Source: JBEATZ01 sp041178545
Lineage (GTDB): Bacteria > Planctomycetota > UBA1135 > UBA2386
DNA: 11,902 bases
Assembly: GCA_041178545.1 (NCBI GenBank)
Contig: JBEGVB010000083.1
Span: forward strand, 1-11,902
Direction of reading: 5' to 3'
Position 1 is the first letter of the stretch. Every line of letters begins with the position of its first letter. The position numbers and the translations under genes were made by a program. Positions 1-5,395 of the stretch are shown in pieces. Below the pieces are notes generated by a model. The model made no database searches and was not told where the DNA came from. It was given only the letters and a program-made list of their open reading frames with translations.

Positions 1-1812
1 GCGCGCCATGCCGGGGTCGATGCGGAGGGCCTCGCTGATGAGGAAGGCAGCCTGGTGGTAGTCGCCGGTGGCGAACAGCGCATCGGCCTGGACGAAGCAC
101 AGCGAGGGGTCGTCGGGCATCGCCTTGCGCGCGCGCTCGTAGGCGTCGACGGCCTCGGCGAAGCGGCCCTCGCGGAAGTAGAAGTCACCGAGGCGCACGT
201 ACTTGGCCGCGGTCTCGGACGGCGTGGGCTGGGGCCGTGCGGCGCCGGGTGCCGCACCCACCGGGCCACCGACGGCTGCAGGCGCGTTGTTTGTGGGCTC
301 GACGTACTCGACGGTGCTGTAGTCCGCGGCGCCGTACTGGGTGGCCGGCTGCTCGACGTAGATCACCTGGGTGGCGGGGGTGGTGTAGTAGACCGGCTGG
401 TAGACGGTCGTGGGCCACCACCAGTAGGCGCGGCCGGGGTAGCACCACGAGGACCACCAGCCGTCGTACCAGCACGAGCTGCGCCAGCTCCAGTAGGGGG
501 TCCAGCAGGAGTAGTACGCAGGGTAGGACCAGCCCCAGCCGATCGTGCTGCAGCCTGCGGACCAGTAGAAGCTGAGTCCGTAGTTCCAGCAGCGGTCGTA
601 CCACGGGTTGTAGTAGTAGGGGTCGCAGTACCCGCGGTAGCCGTGGTTGCCGTAGTAGGAACCACCGTAGTAGGAGCCGCCGTAGTTGGTGTTCACCCGG
701 CCGGTGGCGCGGGACACGAGGCGCGGCGACTCGGTGGACGCCGTGGTGACGATGCCGCCTGTGGTGCGCGGCCTTGCGACGGCGCCGTTGGTGTCGCTGC
801 CGACGAGGGGCTTGCCCGAGGCGGGCATGCCCCCGAGGCGCGGCTTGTCGAGGTCGTAGCGCTCGACGGCGCGCGGCTTGGCGACGGCAGGAAGCTCACC
901 CGTGCCTGGCTTGGTGTTCCAGTTCTCGCGGCTGCCCGCGACCGGCTTGGCGATGGGTTCTGCGGTACCGATGGGCTTGGCGTTGGCCACGGGCTTCGCC
1001 GCACCGGGCTTCGCGCTGCGTGGGGTGACGCTGCCGGGCTTTGGCGCGTAGCGGTCGGCGACGGCGCTCGAGCCTGCGCGCGGCTTGGCGTCGAACACCG
1101 GCTTGGAGCGCGGCATCTCGAGCAGTTCGTTGCGCGGTTGGAGGCCGGGCTTGTCGAAGGTGGAGCCCACGCCGCGGGTGCTGCCGCCGACGGCACCCGG
1201 CACGGACGGCGCGACGGGCTTGGGGGTGGCGGTGCCGGTGCCCGTGGGCTTGCGCGAGGCGGAGCCAAAGGTGGGGCCCGTGCGGGGCGTACCGGTGCGC
1301 GGCGTGGCGTCGACGTCGGTGTTCCAGCCGCTCGGCGAGGTGGGGGCCGTGGGCCTGCTGACGGCGCCTTGGTTGTTGGTGGGGCTGCCGCCGAACACCG
1401 GCTTGCTGGGGAGCGGGTTGTTGGTGACCGGGGCGCTGGGGCGCGAGGAGACCGTCGGTGCGGTGTTGGTGCGCGGGGTGGCGACCGGGCGGCTCGTGGG
1501 CTGGGACGGCTGGGGCGCGGGGGTGTAGCTGGGGCGGGAAGGAGCGGAGGGCTTTGGGCTCGAGACGGAGGGCACCGAGGGGCGCGAGACCGGGGCGGGG
1601 CGGCTGACGGACGGGGTCGAGACCGGGCGGGGCGCGGGTGCCGGGCGGCTCACCGAGGGGGCCGGCCTGCTGACGGACGGCGCGGGCCTGCTGACGGAAG
1701 GTGCGGGGCGCGGCGCCGGGGCGGGCTTGGAGGACGAACCGCCGGGCTTCTGGGCCACGGCGGTGGCACCGAGCAGGAGGGCAGCGAGGACAAGTGCAGT
1801 GGGGACGCGCAT
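1..1812 (-). CDS. Secreted Pro-rich, Tyr/Trp/Cys-rich TPR protein (3' end cut by window)
   Basis: This frame is open from an ATG at 1812 to the left edge (604 codons, no stop), so the C-terminus is missing. Residues 1-20 form a signal peptide (MRVPTALVLAALLLGATAVA, cleavage before QK), so the product is exported. Residues about 22-160 are Pro/Ser/Arg low complexity with three RPAPSVS heptads; about 186-340 carry fourteen Lys-Pro pairs, the later ones about 11 residues apart. Residues 374-473 contain 21 Tyr, 15 Trp and 6 Cys. From about 532 to the edge there are two TPR-like helical hairpins (GDFYFREGRFAEAVDAYERA, then ATGDYHQAAFLISEALRIDP). A GGAG sits 7 nt before the start. The exported leader, coherent domains and TPR ending show that this strand codes, not the long open plus-strand frame over it. 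TPRs suggest protein binding; the envelope role is unknown and I recognise no named gene. Confidence 0.85.
   Translation of the reverse strand, partial: MRVPTALVLAALLLGATAVAQKPGGSSSKPAPAPRPAPSVSRPAPSVSRPAPSVSRPAPAPRPVSTPSVSRPAPVSRPSVPSVSSPKPSAPSRPSYTPAPQPSQPTSRPVATPRTNTAPTVSSRPSAPVTNNPLPSKPVFGGSPTNNQGAVSRPTAPTSPSGWNTDVDATPRTGTPRTGPTFGSASRKPTGTGTATPKPVAPSVPGAVGGSTRGVGSTFDKPGLQPRNELLEMPRSKPVFDAKPRAGSSAVADRYAPKPGSVTPRSAKPGAAKPVANAKPIGTAEPIAKPVAGSRENWNTKPGTGELPAVAKPRAVERYDLDKPRLGGMPASGKPLVGSDTNGAVARPRTTGGIVTTASTESPRLVSRATGRVNTNYGGSYYGGSYYGNHGYRGYCDPYYYNPWYDRCWNYGLSFYWSAGCSTIGWGWSYPAYYSCWTPYWSWRSSCWYDGWWSSWCYPGRAYWWWPTTVYQPVYYTTPATQVIYVEQPATQYGAADYSTVEYVEPTNNAPAAVGGPVGAAPGAARPQPTPSETAAKYVRLGDFYFREGRFAEAVDAYERARKAMPDDPSLCFVQADALFATGDYHQAAFLISEALRIDPGMAR
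1648..1710 (-). repeat. Three tandem 21-bp repeats coding RPAPSVS
   Basis: Three consecutive 21-bp units encode the heptad RPAPSVS (residues 35-41, 42-48 and 49-55 of the first protein). A fourth, degenerate RPAPA follows. The units differ at third codon positions, so the peptide repeat is more regular than the DNA. It lies just after the signal peptide and probably forms an extended Pro-rich linker. Confidence 0.8.
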
Positions 1813-1819
1813 GGCAGAT

Positions 1820-1823
1820 CTCC
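1820..1823 (-). promoter_or_regulatory. Shine-Dalgarno GGAG for the secreted TPR protein
   Basis: Read on the minus strand, GGAG is followed by 7 nt (ATCTGCC) and then the ATG at 1812. It is one of the few recognisable ribosome-binding sites in the window and supports this start. Confidence 0.6.
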
Positions 1824-1845
1824 GGAGGACCGATGCCGAGCAAGA

Positions 1846-1851
1846 AGGATA
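1846..1851 (-). promoter_or_regulatory. Possible -10 box TATCCT
   Basis: TATCCT on the minus strand lies 33 nt before the ATG at 1812, leaving room for a short leader containing the GGAG site. No convincing -35 hexamer is seen 16-18 nt upstream, so this is a weak call. Confidence 0.25.
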
Positions 1852-1934
1852 CCGGACCCGCGAATCCTCGGGGTCGGGGTCTTGCCATGGGCGGTTGGGG
1901 CCGACGGGGCGTGGTTCCCGTGGACCCCGGTCCG

Positions 1935-1963
1935 CGCGCCGGGTCACCTGTCCTCCCGGCGCG
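1935..1963 (-). terminator. 9-bp perfect GC hairpin between the two minus-strand genes
   Basis: CGCGCCGGG (1935-1943) pairs perfectly with CCCGGCGCG (1955-1963) around an 11-nt loop. It lies about 70 nt past the deacylase stop and about 120 nt before the start of the next gene on the same strand. No T-run follows on either strand. It could be a U-less terminator of the deacylase transcript or a structured element ahead of the TPR gene. The rest of the 221-bp spacer shows no further gene. Confidence 0.35.
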
Positions 1964-2033
1964 ACAGCGCACCCGGCCGGTGTCTCGTTGCGCGGGGTGC
2001 CTCGGGGGGGTGTTCCGGGCTCCCGCGGTCGGC

Positions 2034-3620
2034 TCATCCGTTGCGCCGCAGCACCCGCCCCGCACGCCCGGGGGCAAGGGTGCCCTGGTCCACGGCCACG
2101 GTGCCGTTGACGACCACATAGGGGATGCCCACCGGCGGGAGCAGGGGGTCCTGGTAGGTGGCCTGGTCGAGCACGGTGGCCGGGTCGAACACCGCGAGGT
2201 CGGCGTGCCAGCCGACCCGCACCTCGCCGCGCTCCGCGATGCCGAACACCTGTGCCGGCAGCCGGGTCATCTTGTGGACCGCCAGCGGCAGGTCGAGCAC
2301 GCCGCGCTCGCGGACGTAGCGACCGAGGACCCGCGGGTTGTTGCCGCTGCCGCGCGGGTGCGGCTTGTCGGCGGAGGGCAGCCGCAGCCCTGCGTCGGAG
2401 GCAATGGCGATCCAGTCCTCGGCGAGGAAGGTGGCCACGTCCTCCTCACTCATGACGTGGTAGACCATGCCCACGCGTTCGCCTGCGGACGCCGCAAACA
2501 GGTCCATGGCCATCTCGGCCTGCGCGTCGCGGTCGTCCGACCCCTTCACCTTCGCTGCCGCCTCGGCGATCGTGAGGCCCGCGAGGCTGCTGTTGCCCGG
2601 TGCGCTGGCGATGCGCGCGTAGCGCAAGTCGCCGAAGCCGACGCGGTCCATGGTCGCGTGCAGCGCCTGTTTCATGGCCGCGCGGAAGGTGGCGTCGTCG
2701 CGCAGCCGGGCCGCGAACTCCTTGCGCCCGATCGCCAGCTCGGCCGAGGGGAACAGCACGTCGAGGGACGTGGAGCTCGCGTCGTACCCATACTGGTCGG
2801 CGGTGACCGACTGGCCGCTGCGCCGTGCGGCGAGCAGTGCGTCGAGCACCTCGCGGCTGCGGCCCCAGTTGGGTCGTCCCGAGCACTTCACGTGGCTCAC
2901 CTGCACGTGGATGCCTGCATCGCGTCCCACCTGCAGGGCCTCGGCCACGGAGGTGAGCACGTCGTTTGCCTCGTTGCGCATGTGGCTCGCGTAGAGGCCG
3001 CCGTGGCGCGCGGCCACCTTGGCGAGCGCGGTGATCTCGGCAGTGGTCGCGTAGGTGCCGGGCACGTAGATGAGTCCGGTGGACACGCCGAAGGCGCCGT
3101 GGCGCATGCCCTCGTCGACGAGCTGCTCCATGCGCGCGAGCTCCTCGGCCGTCGGGTCGCGCTTCTCGGTGCCCATCACGGCGGTGCGGACGGTGCCGAG
3201 CCCGACCAGGCTGCCGTAGTTGACACCGACGCCACCTGCCTCGATGCGGGCGAAGTGCGCTGCGAGGTCGCGCACGGAGGACCCGCAGTTGCCGGTGACG
3301 ATGGTGGTCACGCCCATCTGCAGGAAGTTGCCGCACTGCGGGTTGCGGGCCACCTCGCTGTCTGCGTGCGCGTGCACGTCGACGAAGCCGGGGGCGACCA
3401 CGAGTCCGGTGCAGTCGATCGTGCGCGCCGCAGTCGCACCGCGCAGGTCGCCGAGCGCCACGATGCGTCCGCCGCGCACGGCCACGTCTGCCACCACGCC
3501 CGGGCGGCGGGTGCCGTCGACGACGGTGCCGCCGCGCAGCAGCAGGTCGTGCGTGGGCGCGTCCTGGGCGCCGAGCGTCGTGGTGAGTGCGAGGACGAGG
3601 GCGGTCGCGTGCGCGCGCAT
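2034..3620 (-). CDS. Exported N-acyl-D-amino-acid deacylase
   Basis: A 528-residue amidohydrolase of the D-aminoacylase family (Amidohydro_3 type). Known members hydrolyse N-acyl-D-amino acids to a carboxylate and a free D-amino acid. The order fits: an N-terminal beta-sandwich strand (DLLLRGGTVVDG), the metal motif DVHAHAD (H83, H85), the bridging Cys of TGNCGSS (C112), ASHMRNE (H213), SHVKCSG (H243), IASDAG (D409) and the late HPRGSGNNPRVLGRYVRERG block. These match the His/His/Cys/His/His/Asp set known for this family. The ATG at 3620 is chosen because it begins a signal peptide (residues 1-18, cleavage near LGA/Q); upstream in-frame sequence has no such leader. It is therefore probably periplasmic, whereas well-studied relatives are cytoplasmic. 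It is divergent from the DUF502 gene. Exact acyl and side-chain preference cannot be read from sequence. Confidence 0.9.
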   Translation of the reverse strand: MRAHATALVLALTTTLGAQDAPTHDLLLRGGTVVDGTRRPGVVADVAVRGGRIVALGDLRGATAARTIDCTGLVVAPGFVDVHAHADSEVARNPQCGNFLQMGVTTIVTGNCGSSVRDLAAHFARIEAGGVGVNYGSLVGLGTVRTAVMGTEKRDPTAEELARMEQLVDEGMRHGAFGVSTGLIYVPGTYATTAEITALAKVAARHGGLYASHMRNEANDVLTSVAEALQVGRDAGIHVQVSHVKCSGRPNWGRSREVLDALLAARRSGQSVTADQYGYDASSTSLDVLFPSAELAIGRKEFAARLRDDATFRAAMKQALHATMDRVGFGDLRYARIASAPGNSSLAGLTIAEAAAKVKGSDDRDAQAEMAMDLFAASAGERVGMVYHVMSEEDVATFLAEDWIAIASDAGLRLPSADKPHPRGSGNNPRVLGRYVRERGVLDLPLAVHKMTRLPAQVFGIAERGEVRVGWHADLAVFDPATVLDQATYQDPLLPPVGIPYVVVNGTVAVDQGTLAPGRAGRVLRRNG

Positions 3621-3664
3621 GGGCCCATGATGGGTTGGCGCTGCATCGGTGGCCAGCCCGCGCC

Positions 3665-3670
3665 TACACT
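3665..3670 (+). promoter_or_regulatory. Candidate -10 box TACACT for a near-leaderless start
   Basis: TACACT ends 10 nt before the ATG at 3681, so transcription would start within a few bases of the start codon; no Shine-Dalgarno site is present. The motif is followed by CCGCGCC, similar to what follows the TANNNT motifs at 4290 and 5367. No matching -35 box is seen at normal spacing. The 60-bp spacer must also hold the deacylase promoter on the other strand, for which I see no clear box. Confidence 0.4.
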
Positions 3671-3680
3671 CCGCGCCGCC

Positions 3681-4292
3681 ATGAAGCTGTTCTCCCGCCT
3701 GTTCCTGCGCGGCCTTGCTGCCGTGCTCCCCGTGGTCCTGACCGTGTACCTCGTGTGGATCGCCGTCAGCGGCGTCGAGAACCTGCTGCGCGAACTGATC
3801 AAGTCGGTGTTCCCCGGGGTCGCCTACTGGCCCGGGATGGGGTTTGCCGTCTCGGTCCTCGTGGTGCTGGCGGCAGGCATGCTCATGTACACGTTCGTCG
3901 CGCGGACGCTGTACCGCTGGCTCACCGAGCTGCTGGGACGCATCCCGGTGGTCAAGTCGGTGTACGGCATGGTGCTGGACGTGGTGAACCTGTTCGGCGG
4001 CAACGGCAAGAAGCCGTTCCAGAAGGTGGTGCTGGTGCGGCTCGAGCCCGCGGGCGCGGAGTTGCTGGGCTTCGTGACGCGCGAGGATTGCGCGGACCTG
4101 CCGGGCTTCGGCGCCGACCGCGTCGCGGTGTACCTGCCGATGAGCTACCAGCTCGGCGGGTTCACGGTGATGGTGCCGCGTGCGCAGGTGCGCGAGGTGC
4201 CCATGGGCGCGGAGGAGGCGCTGCGCTTCTGCGTCACTGCAGGGGTGAAGTCGCAGCCTGCGGTCGCTGGCGGCACCAAGGCCGCGGGATAA
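3681..4292 (+). CDS. DUF502 family inner-membrane protein
   Basis: A 203-residue protein with two membrane helices, at about residues 10-32 and 52-74, followed by a soluble domain. The family signature is clear: RIPVVKSVYGMVLDVVNLF (88-106), then KVVLVRLEPAGAELLGFVTRE (115-135), then VAVYLPMSYQLGGFTVMVP (148-166) and a final amphipathic part ending in CVTAGV. DUF502 proteins are widespread and have no settled function. The length is normal. The segment that in many relatives reads like PTTPNPTSG is here LPMSYQLGG, a divergent version. The ATG at 3681 is chosen because a charged N-terminus and first helix follow at once; the open frame reaches far upstream but only as antisense to the deacylase. 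Its TAA stop lies 10 nt before the next gene, so the two may be co-transcribed. Confidence 0.85.
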   Translation: MKLFSRLFLRGLAAVLPVVLTVYLVWIAVSGVENLLRELIKSVFPGVAYWPGMGFAVSVLVVLAAGMLMYTFVARTLYRWLTELLGRIPVVKSVYGMVLDVVNLFGGNGKKPFQKVVLVRLEPAGAELLGFVTREDCADLPGFGADRVAVYLPMSYQLGGFTVMVPRAQVREVPMGAEEALRFCVTAGVKSQPAVAGGTKAAG

Positions 4293-4295
4293 GGT
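4290..4295 (+). promoter_or_regulatory. TANNNT motif (TAAGGT) overlapping the DUF502 stop
   Basis: TAAGGT includes the TAA stop of the DUF502 gene and ends 7 nt before the ATG at 4303, followed by CTGCGCC. It resembles the motifs at 3665 and 5367 and could be an internal -10 box giving a leaderless transcript. Alternatively AAGG serves as a weak ribosome-binding site within an operon. Both readings are open. Confidence 0.25.
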
Positions 4296-4302
4296 CTGCG
4301 CC

Positions 4303-5283
4303 ATGACCTCGATGTCGTTCGACCGCCGCTCGTTCTGTCGTCTCGGGGTGCTCGCTGCCGGGGCGTCGTTCGCGTCCTGCACCTCTGTGCGCGGCGTTGC
4401 CACGGGCGTGCGCCCGGTGGTGCTGTCGACGTGGGACCACGGCCACCCCGCCAACGCAGCTGCGCTCGCGGTGCTGGCCAAGGGCGGCAGCGCACTGGAC
4501 GCAGCCGAGGCCGCCGCTCGCGTGGTGGAGAGCCACTGCCCGGACCGTTCGGTGGGGCTGATGGGCATGCCGGACCGCACGGGCTTGGTCACGCTCGATG
4601 CTGCGGTGATGACGGACGACGGCAGGGCGGGTGCCGTTGCGTTCGTGCAGGGCATCGAGCACCCGGTGTCGCTCGCGCGCATGGTGATGGAGCGCACGCC
4701 GCACGTGATGCTGGCCGGGGCGGGCGCCGAGGCATTTGCCGTGAGCCAGGGGGTGCCGGTGGTGGAGCGGCCGCTCGACGCGGCGCAGCAACAAGGCCTC
4801 GACCAGTGGCGGGCCAAGCAGGCCACGCCTGCGACCGGCCCCGACAACCACGACACGATCACCGTCCTCGTGCTGGACGCGCAGGGGGTGATGGCCGGTG
4901 CTTCGACCACGAGTGGCGTTGCGTTCAAGATGCACGGCCGGGTCGGCGACACGCCCATCCTCGGTGCCGGCATCTACGTCGAGGCAGGCGTGGGTGGCGC
5001 GGTGTGCACGGGCCTCGGTGAGACGGTGATGCGCACCCTCGGGGCCCATGCGGCAGTCGAACTGATGCGGCAGGGGGCGAGCCCGCAGGAGGCGTGCGAG
5101 GAGGCCATCCGAAGGCTGGTTCGGCGCAACCGCGAGCCCGCCACCAGCTACCAGGTCGGCATGCTGGCCCTCGACCACGCCGGCCGCGCGGGCGCGTATG
5201 CGGTGCAGCCCGGGTTCCGCTACGCGCTGGCCCGCGGCACCGAGAACGTGGTGCACGACTCCGCCTTCGCCGTGAAGGTCTGA
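4303..5283 (+). CDS. Tat-exported glycosylasparaginase-family Ntn hydrolase
   Basis: A 326-residue N-terminal-nucleophile hydrolase of the N4-(beta-N-acetylglucosaminyl)-L-asparaginase family, which splits the GlcNAc-asparagine amide of N-glycopeptides; bacterial members may also cleave asparagine or beta-aspartyl bonds. The precursor should cut itself before Thr185 in HDTIT, giving alpha and beta chains. Spacing to the other active-site residues matches the characterised enzyme: T203 (+18), R213 (+28), D216 (+31), T236-G237 (+51/+52), with the N-terminal Trp at W44 (STWDHG). DRRSFCRLG (7-15) followed by a hydrophobic stretch is a twin-arginine signal, so it is exported folded. Cys26 in ASFASC is a poor lipobox (Phe at -3), so lipidation is uncertain. 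Oddities: the usual TGDGD-like motif reads TGLGE, and the usual glycine-rich VG(Y/F)GG segment reads VGLMG. Met1 or Met4 could be the start. Confidence 0.88.
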   Translation: MTSMSFDRRSFCRLGVLAAGASFASCTSVRGVATGVRPVVLSTWDHGHPANAAALAVLAKGGSALDAAEAAARVVESHCPDRSVGLMGMPDRTGLVTLDAAVMTDDGRAGAVAFVQGIEHPVSLARMVMERTPHVMLAGAGAEAFAVSQGVPVVERPLDAAQQQGLDQWRAKQATPATGPDNHDTITVLVLDAQGVMAGASTTSGVAFKMHGRVGDTPILGAGIYVEAGVGGAVCTGLGETVMRTLGAHAAVELMRQGASPQEACEEAIRRLVRRNREPATSYQVGMLALDHAGRAGAYAVQPGFRYALARGTENVVHDSAFAVKV

Positions 5284-5337
5284 GGCCGCGGTCCGGGTGC
5301 GTGGGTCGGACGTTCGTACCGCGCGGACGGGAGCAAA

Positions 5338-5360
5338 CGCGCCCTCGCCTCGTCGGCGCG
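5338..5360 (+). repeat. 6-bp GC hairpin in the gap after the glycosylasparaginase gene
   Basis: CGCGCC (5338-5343) and GGCGCG (5355-5360) form a perfect 6-bp stem around an 11-nt loop, 55 nt after the stop at 5283. There is no T-run. It could help end transcription before the TAAGCT motif at 5367, but such short GC inverted repeats are common in DNA this rich in GC. Confidence 0.2.
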
Positions 5361-5366
5361 ATGCCT

Positions 5367-5372
5367 TAAGCT
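5367..5372 (+). promoter_or_regulatory. Candidate -10 box TAAGCT before the propeller gene
   Basis: TAAGCT sits 23 nt before the ATG at 5396, inside the AT-richest spot of the 112-bp gap (CCTTAAGCT), and is followed directly by GCGCCG. It would give a leader of about 15 nt with no Shine-Dalgarno site. No clear -35 hexamer is visible. It is the likeliest promoter for the propeller/cytochrome gene pair. Confidence 0.35.
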
Positions 5373-5395
5373 GCGCCGTCCCCCAAGCCACTGCC

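Noticed and set aside
896..2119. Open minus-strand frame rich in Pro, Arg and His
   Set aside because: It is an out-of-frame reading of the secreted TPR gene and of the spacer up to 2119. It crosses the end of the deacylase, has no leader or domain, and its composition is typical of GC-rich frame shadows.
55..2121. Long open plus-strand frame (about 690 codons)
   Set aside because: It is the antisense mirror of the secreted TPR gene in the same codon register. Its translation is Gly/Val/Arg/Ala monotone with no domain or leader, whereas the minus strand gives a signal peptide, TPRs and a ribosome-binding site.
3635..3640. TTGGCG as a -35 box for the DUF502 gene
   Set aside because: The spacing to TACACT at 3665 is 24 nt, too long for a normal sigma-70 type promoter.
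1701..3680. Upstream extension of the DUF502 frame
   Set aside because: The frame is open without stops but runs antisense through the whole deacylase gene. The recognisable DUF502 protein begins at 3681 with its own charged N-terminus and first membrane helix.
3621..4973. Upstream extension of the deacylase frame to a start near 4973
   Set aside because: It is antisense to the DUF502 and glycosylasparaginase genes and would bury the clear signal peptide that begins at 3620.
5291..5311. GTCCG/CGGAC inverted repeat after the glycosylasparaginase stop
   Set aside because: Only 5 bp with an 11-nt loop and no T-run; expected by chance at this base composition.
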